Origin: Lachnospiraceae bacterium
GTDB taxonomy: Bacteria; Bacillota; Clostridia; Lachnospirales; Lachnospiraceae
Reading direction: 5' to 3'
Length of the DNA stretch: 5,604 nt
Assembly (NCBI GenBank): GCA_021205045.1
Contig: JAJPYH010000260.1
Span: 1-5,604 of the forward strand
Under the pieces are notes generated by a model. The model saw nothing but the letters and a program-made list of their open reading frames with translations, was not told the origin of the DNA and searched no databases. Shown one piece after another: positions 1-5,578 of the stretch. The stretch's first letter is position 1, and each line of letters starts with the position of its first letter. The translations under genes and the position numbers were made by a program.

Positions 1-47
1 GGCTAATGTTAAAGATTTTTCGGGACATTTTCAAAAATGCTTGACAC

Positions 48-88
48 AAAAAAATATAAGTTTTTTTCATACCGGAATTGCCGGCGTA
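48..88 (-). terminator. Probable rho-independent terminator after sufU
   Basis: Reading the minus strand, an imperfect hairpin (TA, a 2-base CG bulge, CCGG, loop CAATT, CCGG, TA; plus-strand 70-88) lies 11 bases after the sufU stop. It is followed by a run of seven A, then CTTATA, then seven T (plus-strand 48-54). The A and T runs could pair and lengthen the stem, and the T run can serve as the U tract. The GC core is only 4 bp, so the call is moderate. Its place at the end of a five-gene operon supports it. The A-rich and T-rich symmetry means it might also act on plus-strand transcripts. Confidence 0.5.
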
Positions 89-99
89 CCCTGGTGCCC

Positions 100-525
100 T
101 CACACCTTCTCCAGCATCTCCTTCATGGTGTTCCAGCCCAGCACGGCGCACTTGACCCGGGCGGGCATATGGGAGATGTCCCGCAGGGCTCCCGCCTCCT
201 CCAGCTCCTCGATCTCCTCCTCGCTGGCGCTGCCCTCGATCATTTTGTGAAAAAGCTCCGCAATACGGAGCGCCTCCTCCTTCGTGCGGCCCACCACCAT
301 ATCCAGCATGATGTCCACAGAGGCCTGGGAAATAGCGCAGCCATCGCCCTCAAAGGTGCCGTCCACAATGACGCCGTCCTCCACCTTCAGCTGTAAAATA
401 ATGTCGTCGCCGCAGGAGGGATTGATGCCCTCCAGCACCAGATTGGCGTCCGACAGCCGCTCCTTGTGATAGGGATGCAGGTTATGATCGGTCAGAATTT
501 CATTATAAAAAGTGTTATTCGCCAA
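100..525 (-). CDS. sufU: SufU, zinc-dependent sulfur acceptor / transfer protein
   Basis: SufU accepts persulfide sulfur from SufS and hands it to the SufBCD scaffold in the cytoplasm of Gram-positive bacteria. The 141-residue product is close to the family length of about 145. The Zn-ligand set is present: Cys38 and Asp40 in NPSCGD, Cys63 in GDGCAISQAS, and Cys126 in ARVKCAVLGW. The segment between the second and third cysteines carries the extra residues that mark SufU rather than IscU, and the IscU-type catalytic His-Lys context is absent. Translation begins at a TTG codon (523-525), 11 bases inside the end of sufS. No Met occurs before residue 73, and the TTG start gives the usual FYNEILTDH-type N-terminus, so this start is well supported. 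It is the last gene of the operon. Confidence 0.96.
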   Translation of the reverse strand: MANNTFYNEILTDHNLHPYHKERLSDANLVLEGINPSCGDDIILQLKVEDGVIVDGTFEGDGCAISQASVDIMLDMVVGRTKEEALRIAELFHKMIEGSASEEEIEELEEAGALRDISHMPARVKCAVLGWNTMKEMLEKV

Positions 526-1726
526 GACCCATCTTCCTCCTTATGGTTTTCAGGCTGCTTAACAGTCTGTCAATGTCTTCCTCTGTATTATAAAAAGCAA
601 GGCTCACTCTGGCGCTGGACCGCACCCCCAGATGGGCCAGCAGCGGCTGGGCGCAGTGATGCCCGGCGCGAACCGCCACCTTATCGTCCGCCAGGATGGC
701 CGCGATATCATGGGGATGAACGCCGTCAAGGGTAAAGCTCAGAATCCCGTGATGCTGTCTGTAATCATCACTTCCCAGAATGTGAACCCCCGGCACCGCG
801 GTCATACCCTCAAGGGCATACCTGGTCAGCGCCTCCTCCCGCTCCTGAATCACGTCCCAGCCAATTTCCTCGATATAATCCATGGCCGCCGACAGCCCCA
901 CCGCGTCCGCGGCGTTGACCGTACCGGCCTCAAACTTGTGGGGAAGCTCCGCGTACACGGCTCCGTCCCTTTTCACGTTGGAAATCATCTCCCCGCCGCT
1001 CATAAAGGGAGGCATATCGTTGAGCAGCTTCTCCTTCCCGTAAAGGACGCCGATGCCCATAGGTCCGAACAGCTTATGCCCGGAAAAGGCCAGAAAATCC
1101 GCGTCCAGGGCCTGCACATCCACCGGAATGTGGGGCACGCTCTGAGCCGCGTCCACCAGCACCACACCGCCGTTTTGATGTACCCGTGAAATGATCTCCT
1201 CCACCGGATTTATGCATCCCAGCACATTGGAAATATGACCGATGGCCGCCAGCTTTGTGTTGGGCGTCACCGCCTGGGCAATGCGCTCCACAGGATAGCT
1301 TCCGTCCGGATCGCAGTCCAGATATTTCAGGGTGGCGCCGGTCTGTCTCGCCACCATCTGCCAGGGCAACATATTGCTGTGGTGCTCTGCGATGGTGATC
1401 AGAATCTCATCGCCGGGCTTTAGATTGGTCAAACCGTAGCTATAGGCCACCAGGTTGATGCTCTCTGTGGTATTTCTGGTGAAAATAATCTCTTCGGACT
1501 TATCCGCGTGAATGAACCTCCGCGTCCTCTCCCTGGCCGCCTCATAGCGCTCCGTAGCGTCCACCGCCAGGTCATACAGACCCCGCAGCGGATTGGCGTT
1601 GGATCGGACATAAAAATCCTGCACCGCGTCCAGCACCACTGAGGGGCGCTGGGCTGTGGCCGCATTGTCCAGATAGGCCAGGTCGGTATTTTTCAGAAGA
1701 GGAAAGTCCTCTTTATAGTTTCTCAT
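515..1726 (-). CDS. sufS: SufS, group II cysteine desulfurase (PLP enzyme)
   Basis: SufS converts L-cysteine to L-alanine and holds the sulfur as a persulfide on an active-site cysteine, then transfers it to SufU. From the start chosen here it has 403 residues, close to the usual 400-410. The N-terminus RNYKEDFPLL leads into YLDNAATAQRP, the standard family opening. The PLP Schiff-base lysine is Lys218 in AFSGHKLFGP, the cofactor-contacting AEHHSN and VDAAQSVPH segments are present, and the catalytic cysteine is Cys358 in RAGHHCAQPLL, the RxGHHCA motif of group II (SufS) enzymes. An in-frame ATG 11 codons upstream (1757-1759), with a weak AAAGG at 4 bases, would give 414 residues. The downstream ATG (1724-1726) fits family alignment better but has AAGGGG at a long 12-base spacing. 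It ends in TAA, overlapping sufU. Confidence 0.95.
   Translation of the reverse strand: MRNYKEDFPLLKNTDLAYLDNAATAQRPSVVLDAVQDFYVRSNANPLRGLYDLAVDATERYEAARERTRRFIHADKSEEIIFTRNTTESINLVAYSYGLTNLKPGDEILITIAEHHSNMLPWQMVARQTGATLKYLDCDPDGSYPVERIAQAVTPNTKLAAIGHISNVLGCINPVEEIISRVHQNGGVVLVDAAQSVPHIPVDVQALDADFLAFSGHKLFGPMGIGVLYGKEKLLNDMPPFMSGGEMISNVKRDGAVYAELPHKFEAGTVNAADAVGLSAAMDYIEEIGWDVIQEREEALTRYALEGMTAVPGVHILGSDDYRQHHGILSFTLDGVHPHDIAAILADDKVAVRAGHHCAQPLLAHLGVRSSARVSLAFYNTEEDIDRLLSSLKTIRRKMGLGE
526..540 (-). promoter_or_regulatory. Ribosome binding site deciding the TTG start of sufU
   Basis: GGAGGAAG on the minus strand (plus 533-540; GGAGG core at 536-540) lies within the last codons of sufS, with 10 bases from the GGAGG core to the TTG start. 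An ATG in between (AAGATGGGT) is in the sufS frame and leads directly to the sufS stop, so it cannot start sufU. The arrangement fits translational coupling of sufU to sufS. Confidence 0.75.
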
Positions 1727-1878
1727 TACAATATCATACCCCTTAGAAATATATGTCATACTGCCTTTAACATCCAGTAAAGACTTCCATTACAGAATGA
1801 AGAACTGCCGCCAAAACATGGGTGATACGGTATATGCATCCCTTCACAATTCTTTGGCAGATAACCTCAAGAGTCCCA
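1727..1878 (-). other. sufD-sufS intergenic gap, no gene recognised
   Basis: This 152-base stretch (119 bases if sufS starts at 1759) lies between the sufD stop and the sufS start. It holds only trivially short open frames, for example a 9-codon frame whose TAATG joins a 7-codon one at 1788-1792; neither has a convincing ribosome binding site. AAGGGG at 1739-1744 is the probable sufS ribosome binding site for the shorter start. I see no convincing -35/-10 pair and no strong terminator. A weak 8-bp pairing between CTGCCAAA and TTTGGCGG on the minus strand is possible. Confidence 0.4.
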
Positions 1879-3129
1879 TCATCCGCAAAGTCTCTCCCTG
1901 GACATGGCGCACAGAAATGCCCTCACTGTCTGCTTCACCTTCTCATCCGGAATCCGAGCGCACACCGCCTCCAGCTTCGCCGATGCGATCAGATCCTCCG
2001 CCGCATCCGCTGAAATGCCCCGGGTTCCCAGATAAAACAGCACCTGCTCCGGCAGCCTGCCGATGGTGGCCCCGTGGTTGCCCTCCACATCCTCTTCCTT
2101 GCAGAGAATCAGCGGAATGGTCTGGTTCACCTGGCGCTCGCCCAGCAGCAGAATATCTTCCTTCTCATTTCCCTTGGCGCCCGCGCAGCCCCTGGGGAAA
2201 TCAATGGTGCCCCGGAACAGCTTGAACGCGCCCTCCTCCAGCACTCCGGAGGCATTCATCTCGCTGGTGGTCTTCCGGCCCACATGGCGCACCAGATAAT
2301 TCATATCCAGATGCTGCTCCCCACGCACCCGATACCCCGCCTCCGCGTAGAACTGACTCTTATTGCCCTTCAGCGTGGTGCAGACGCCCGCATACTGAAT
2401 GCCTCCGCCCAACTCCAGCTTCGTCAGAGACACAGAAGCCTTTTCCTCACAGAGACTGCTCACATCCGTCAGAACCGTGGAATCCCCGCCGGTCAGCTGG
2501 ATCACATAAAGCTCCACCTGGGCTTCTGGCTCCGCAATAGTCTTGATTTGCAGGGATGCCTGCACTTTTTGTGCGCTTTTCAGCACGAAAATGACGGATA
2601 AGCTGCTTTTCGGGACGACATGAAGGTAAATCCGGTCAGCCGCCGCCATATTTTCCTGATATTCTAATGTGATAATAATGGGTTTCTCTATATGGGAATC
2701 GGCTGCTGTCTCCAGCAGAGCCAGGCTGCTGTCAGCCATATAGCGGTCAAAATCAGCACCCATGCCGGATTCCACTTGCTGCCATGCGGCAAAACCGATG
2801 TCAGCGCCGGGTTCCATTTGATGCCCGTTAATAGGGCTGGTATCCATTCCGGTTTCTATTTGCTGTGGATTGCTTTTTGCTCTTACATTCCCGGGCAGCC
2901 CGTCCTCACAACCACAGTCCTGTTCGATCCGGCTTTCCCGTTGCGCATCCTGCCCGTTGCTTTCTGTCCGCGGCAATTTTGTCAGACTGACCCCCGTTGG
3001 CAGCTTGCTCATCACGATATCGGCCCCGGTCTGCGCCTTTATCACCTCCACTGCGCCCTCATTCATTTTCAGGCGGTTCCAAGTCAGCGCCGGGAGAGGA
3101 TTTATTTTCATATTGACATTATTTTCCAT
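1879..3129 (-). CDS. sufD: SufD, Fe-S assembly scaffold subunit with a repeat-bearing N-terminal insert
   Basis: SufD pairs with SufB to form the beta-helix heterodimer that, with two SufC subunits, assembles clusters in the cytoplasm. The product has 416 residues. Residues from about 145 to the end match the SufB/SufD core: RIYLHVVPKSSLSVI, LELGGGIQYAGVCTTLKG, LDMNYLVRHVGRKTTSEM, AFKLFRGTIDF, and EEDVEGNHGATIG with His352 in the position of the E. coli SufD His360 involved in nascent cluster formation. The C-terminal helices (LFYLGTRGISADAAEDLI) are typical. Residues 1-45 also look standard. Residues about 50-130 are unusual: Gln/Gly/Ser/Asp-rich, with a Cys-Gly-Cys (72-74) and three 14-residue repeats at 89-130. 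The ATG start has GGGAGG at 9 bases and lies 15 bases after sufB, so the two are probably co-translated. A conserved cysteine like that of SufB is not expected in SufD. Confidence 0.94.
   Translation of the reverse strand: MENNVNMKINPLPALTWNRLKMNEGAVEVIKAQTGADIVMSKLPTGVSLTKLPRTESNGQDAQRESRIEQDCGCEDGLPGNVRAKSNPQQIETGMDTSPINGHQMEPGADIGFAAWQQVESGMGADFDRYMADSSLALLETAADSHIEKPIIITLEYQENMAAADRIYLHVVPKSSLSVIFVLKSAQKVQASLQIKTIAEPEAQVELYVIQLTGGDSTVLTDVSSLCEEKASVSLTKLELGGGIQYAGVCTTLKGNKSQFYAEAGYRVRGEQHLDMNYLVRHVGRKTTSEMNASGVLEEGAFKLFRGTIDFPRGCAGAKGNEKEDILLLGERQVNQTIPLILCKEEDVEGNHGATIGRLPEQVLFYLGTRGISADAAEDLIASAKLEAVCARIPDEKVKQTVRAFLCAMSRERLCG
2740..2865 (-). repeat. Three in-frame 42-base tandem repeats inside sufD
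   Basis: The plus strand shows the pattern ccgg-n-ttc-n-a-ttg at 2765, 2807 and 2849, a spacing of exactly 42 bases. Translated on the minus strand this gives three degenerate 14-residue units at SufD residues 89-102, 103-116 and 117-130: QQIETGMDTSPING, HQMEPGADIGFAAW and QQVESGMGADFDRY. The shared pattern is (Q/H)Q-hydrophobic-E-x-G-(M/A)-(D/G). A ccggg also falls in phase at 2891, but the sequence around it is too different to call a fourth copy. The last unit seems to coincide with the sequence family members have at this point (GMGAD), so the extra copies may have arisen by duplicating it. Confidence 0.8.
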
Positions 3130-3138
3130 AAATCATTT

Positions 3139-3144
3139 CCTCCC
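3139..3144 (-). promoter_or_regulatory. Ribosome binding site of sufD
   Basis: GGGAGG follows the sufB TGA stop (3145-3147) immediately, with 9 bases to the sufD ATG at 3127-3129. The closeness of the stop and this strong site suggests coupled translation of sufB and sufD, which are needed in equal amounts. Confidence 0.8.
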
Positions 3145-4551
3145 TCAGCCGATGCTGCCTTTCATCTCCAGGCGGATCAGGTTGTTCATCTCCACCGCGT
3201 ATTCCAGCGGAAGCTCCTTGGACACGTTGTCCGCGAAGCCGCCCACAATCATGGCCCGGGCATTCTCCTCGCTGATGCCTCTGGACATCAGGTAAAACAC
3301 CGCCTCATCGCTGATGCGACCGATCTTGGCCTCATGTCCCACATCTGCGTCTCCGCAGCGGATATCCATGGCCGGGATGGTGTCGGACTGGGAAATATCG
3401 TCCAGCATCAGGGACTGGCAGGAAACCGCGGCCTTGCTGTGCTTTGCCTTCTCCTGAATGGTCACCGCGCTCCTGAAGGTGCTGATGCCTCCGTCCTTGG
3501 AAATAGACTTGGTATTAATATAGGAAGAGGTTCCCTCACCCATATGCACCACCTTGGCGCCGGTATCCAGGTTCTGTCCCTGTCCGGCAAAGGTAATGCC
3601 GGTGAATTCCATGCGGGAATTTTTGCCCTTCAAAATGGTCATGGGATACAGATAGGACACATGGGAGCCGAAGGAGCCGGACACCCACTCCATGGTGCCG
3701 CCCTCCTCCACGATGGCCCGCTTGGTGTTCAGGTTGTACATATTCTTGGACCAGTTCTCGATGGTGGAATACCGCAGGCGGGCGTTTTTGCCCACATACA
3801 GCTCCACACAGCCGGCGTGAAGGTTGGCCACATTATATTTCGGCGCGGAGCAACCCTCGATGAAATGCAGGTTGGCGCCCTCGTCCACGATGATCAGGGT
3901 GTGCTCAAACTGCCCCGCTCCCGGCGCATTCAGACGAAAATAAGACTGCAGCGGAATCTCCACCGTCACTCCCGGCGGCACATACACAAAGGAACCGCCG
4001 GACCAGACCGCCCCGTGGAGCGCCGCGAATTTATGATCCTGGGGCGGCACCAGCTTCATGAAGTGGGTCCGGATCATGTCCGCGTATTTCCCGTGCATGG
4101 CGCTCTCTAAATCCGTGTACACCACGCCCATGGCCGCCACTTCCTCGCGCACATTATGATACACTAACTCTGAGTCATACTGCGCCCCCACACCGGCCAG
4201 AGACTTGCGCTCCGCCTGGGGAATGCCCAGCCGCTCAAAGGTATCCTTGATATCCTCCGGCACATCGGACCACTTGGCGCTCATCTTCGTATTAGGGCGC
4301 ACGTAGGTCACAATATGATCCATGTCCAGCCCGTCAATGCTGGGCCCCCAGTTGGGCACCTGCAGGGAATTGTAAATCTGCAGGGAATGCAGACGGAACT
4401 GATTCATCCACGCCGGGTCGTTTTTTTCCTTCGAAATCTTATCCACGATCTCCGGCGTCAGACCAGCCTGGAGCTTATAGGAGTCCTCGTCCTCGTTTTT
4501 AAAATCGTACATACTGCGGTTGATATCGTCAACCTGACTTTTCTCTCTCAT
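3145..4551 (-). CDS. sufB: SufB, Fe-S assembly scaffold subunit
   Basis: SufB is the main scaffold of the SufBC2D complex; it receives sulfur and builds the cluster at the interface with SufD. The product has 468 residues, a normal length. After an N-terminal helical region (DFKNEDEDSYKLQAGLTPEIV), the beta-helix core contains SFVYVPPGV, Arg206 and Asn208 in SYFRLN, Cys234 in EGCSAP (corresponding to E. coli SufB Cys254, the sulfur acceptor), Trp267 in ENW, Cys378 in VSCQSL (Cys405 in E. coli) and His406-Glu407 in GHEAKIG (His433-Glu434). These correspondences are inferred from motif spacing. The usual Gln before NW is Glu265 here. The C-terminal YLMSRGISEENARAMIV and LPLEYAVEMNNLI segments are typical. 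The ATG start has AGAGG at 5 bases. It is separated from sufC by a 235-base repeat array instead of the short gap seen to sufD. Confidence 0.97.
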   Translation of the reverse strand: MREKSQVDDINRSMYDFKNEDEDSYKLQAGLTPEIVDKISKEKNDPAWMNQFRLHSLQIYNSLQVPNWGPSIDGLDMDHIVTYVRPNTKMSAKWSDVPEDIKDTFERLGIPQAERKSLAGVGAQYDSELVYHNVREEVAAMGVVYTDLESAMHGKYADMIRTHFMKLVPPQDHKFAALHGAVWSGGSFVYVPPGVTVEIPLQSYFRLNAPGAGQFEHTLIIVDEGANLHFIEGCSAPKYNVANLHAGCVELYVGKNARLRYSTIENWSKNMYNLNTKRAIVEEGGTMEWVSGSFGSHVSYLYPMTILKGKNSRMEFTGITFAGQGQNLDTGAKVVHMGEGTSSYINTKSISKDGGISTFRSAVTIQEKAKHSKAAVSCQSLMLDDISQSDTIPAMDIRCGDADVGHEAKIGRISDEAVFYLMSRGISEENARAMIVGGFADNVSKELPLEYAVEMNNLIRLEMKGSIG

Positions 4552-4790
4552 TGATGCCTCTCATGTTCTCATTTAGTGCGAAAGCAGCTTTGTTCCGGTC
4601 AGGGCTGACTCTCATAATCTCTTGAAACAGGAAAGCAGCTTTGTTCCTCCATCCCGTTCCGTGCTGTCTCTCATGACCTCTTAGAACAGGAAAACAGCCT
4701 TGTTCCTCCATCCCGTTCCGTGCTGTCTCTCATGACCTCTTAGAACAGGAAAACAGCTCCGCTCCCTCGTCCCGGTCATTGCTCTCTCAT
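4529..4790 (-). other. Chain of short ATGA-overlapping reading frames in the repeat array
   Basis: The sufC stop TGA (4787-4789) overlaps an ATG (4788-4790) as ATGA, opening a 4-codon frame (MREQ, 4776-4790). Its stop again overlaps an ATG, that of a 32-codon frame (4681-4779). The repeat units add a 20-codon frame (4671-4733), whose TGA overlaps the ATG of a second 20-codon frame (4612-4674), whose TGA overlaps the ATG of a 28-codon frame (4529-4615) that runs 23 bases into sufB. These follow directly from the 59-base period (one less than a multiple of three). AGAGG is only 2 bases from most of these ATGs, a poor spacing, so real translation is doubtful. I do not call these as genes. Confidence 0.35.
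4557..4561 (-). promoter_or_regulatory. Ribosome binding site of sufB
   Basis: AGAGG on the minus strand lies 5 bases before the sufB ATG (4549-4551). This AGAGG-x-ATGAGAG block resembles the AGAGGTCATGAGAG of each upstream repeat, except that there the spacing is only 2 bases. Confidence 0.6.
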
Positions 4791-4802
4791 GCCTTCGCCA
4801 GG
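4558..4802 (-). repeat. 51-59-base tandem repeat array in the sufC-sufB spacer
   Basis: Two complete units (plus 4632-4690 and 4691-4749) are each 59 bases and differ at only two positions by eye. A diverged, shorter 51-base unit lies at 4581-4631. A diverged 53-base unit at 4750-4802 runs into the last codons of sufC, and a half unit at 4558-4580 carries the sufB ribosome binding site. The marker ctctcat(g/a) recurs at plus 4558, 4609, 4668, 4727 and 4784. On the minus strand each marker reads (T/C)ATGAGAG, the same start as sufB itself. Units abut with no unique spacers, so this is not CRISPR. Each unit can also form a small hairpin around AAAG-CTG-CTTT or AAGG-CTG-TTTT. The array seems built from the sufC stop region and the sufB start region. 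Function is unknown. Confidence 0.88.
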
Positions 4803-5536
4803 AACTGCTCGTATCCGTCAGAATTGATCTGATCCACCAGATTGCCATCGCCCACAGCCACAATATGACCGTCCACCATCACGTGAGTGTGATCCACCTT
4901 CAGCGACTCCAGAATCTTCGTGCTGTGGGTGATCACCAGCAGCGCCCCATCCTGCTCCTTCTGGAAAATACGGATGCCCTCGGAAACCACGCGCACCGCG
5001 TCCACGTCCAGCCCGGAATCCGTCTCATCCAGAATGGCCAGCTTGGGCTCAAACATCAGAAGCTGCAAAATCTCAATCTTCTTTTTCTCACCGCCGGAAA
5101 ATCCCACATTCAGGTCCCGGGAAGCATAGCTTTTGTCAATCTGCAAAAGCTCCATGGCCTTCTCCAGCTTCTTTTTGAAATCCCAGAGACGAAGCCGCTT
5201 GCCCGTGCGCTGCTGCACCGCGCTGCGCAGAAAGCTCTCCAGCGTCAGCCCCGGCACCTCCAGCGGCTCCTGGAAGGACAAAAACAGCCCGGCCTTGGCC
5301 CGCACGTCCACCGCCGCATTGGTCAGATCCTCCCCGTCCAGCAAAATCTGCCCGGCGGTAATCTGATACTTGGGATTTCCCATCAGCGCAAACCCAAGGG
5401 TAGACTTCCCGGCGCCGTTGGGTCCCATCAGGACGTGGGTCTCCCCTCTCTCAATATTCATGTCAACGCCGTGCAGGATGTCCTTCTCCTCCACGCTGAC
5501 GTCCAGGTTCTTTATCTGCAAAAGTGTGTCTGACAT
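4787..5536 (-). CDS. sufC: SufC, ABC-type ATPase of the Fe-S assembly complex
   Basis: SufC is a soluble ABC ATPase whose dimerisation on SufB-SufD drives the shape change that exposes the cluster-forming interface. The product has 249 residues, the standard length of about 250. Visible motifs are Walker A GPNGAGKST (38-46), the Q-loop Gln89 in LSFQEP, the signature FSGGEKKK (146-153, the SufC-specific form in which Lys152 follows the SGGE), Walker B LAILDE with Glu171, the D-loop SGLD (174-177) and the switch His204 in VITHS. There are no membrane segments. The start ATG (5534-5536) has GGAGG at 10 bases and gives the typical SDTLLQIKNLDV opening. An in-frame ATG 21 codons upstream would add residues unlike the family and has no properly spaced ribosome binding site. 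It is the first suf gene in the window; a regulator further upstream cannot be excluded. Confidence 0.97.
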   Translation of the reverse strand: MSDTLLQIKNLDVSVEEKDILHGVDMNIERGETHVLMGPNGAGKSTLGFALMGNPKYQITAGQILLDGEDLTNAAVDVRAKAGLFLSFQEPLEVPGLTLESFLRSAVQQRTGKRLRLWDFKKKLEKAMELLQIDKSYASRDLNVGFSGGEKKKIEILQLLMFEPKLAILDETDSGLDVDAVRVVSEGIRIFQKEQDGALLVITHSTKILESLKVDHTHVMVDGHIVAVGDGNLVDQINSDGYEQFLAKA

Positions 5537-5546
5537 GCTGTCTTTT

Positions 5547-5551
5547 CCTCC
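5547..5551 (-). promoter_or_regulatory. Ribosome binding site of sufC
   Basis: GGAGG lies 10 bases before the ATG at 5534-5536. It supports the 249-residue start over the in-frame ATG at 5597-5599, which has GAGGA directly against it with no spacing. Confidence 0.75.
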
Positions 5552-5560
5552 AAAATCTGT

Positions 5561-5578
5561 CACGGTATCTATAGGGTG
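5561..5578. promoter_or_regulatory. Weak imperfect dyad upstream of sufC
   Basis: The plus strand reads CAC-GG-TATCTATA-GG-GTG. The CAC/GTG ends and the TAT/ATA inner arms pair symmetrically, 6 of 9 positions. The minus strand also reads TATAGA here, which resembles a -10 box, but no fitting -35 is visible in the short stretch available. It could be an operator for an Rrf2/IscR-type regulator of suf, or chance. It does not match any operator consensus I can name with confidence. Confidence 0.2.

Noticed and set aside
26..39. Palindrome CATTTT-CA-AAAATG as an operator
   Set aside because: Short, AT-only arms in an AT-rich intergenic tail; expected by chance, with no gene start nearby in view.
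41..60. TTGACA (41-46) with TATAAG (55-60) as a plus-strand promoter
   Set aside because: Only 8 bases separate the boxes, and nothing is coded on the plus strand downstream. The region is better explained as the sufU terminator.
2692..4110. A 472-codon open frame on the plus strand, plus several others of 140-220 codons
   Set aside because: They lie antisense to sufB, sufD, sufS and sufC, whose products are clearly recognised. The translations are His/Leu/Arg/Gln-rich with no known motif, as expected for antisense shadows of GC-rich genes.
4581..4802. CRISPR array
   Set aside because: Units are 51-59 bases and directly abut with no unique spacers, and the array runs into the sufC and sufB ends.
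4681..4863. A 60-codon minus-strand frame in the array as a real small gene
   Set aside because: Its upstream part is the out-of-frame shadow of sufC and the rest is read-through of repeats; no ribosome binding site supports it. It is recorded only as part of the ATGA chain.
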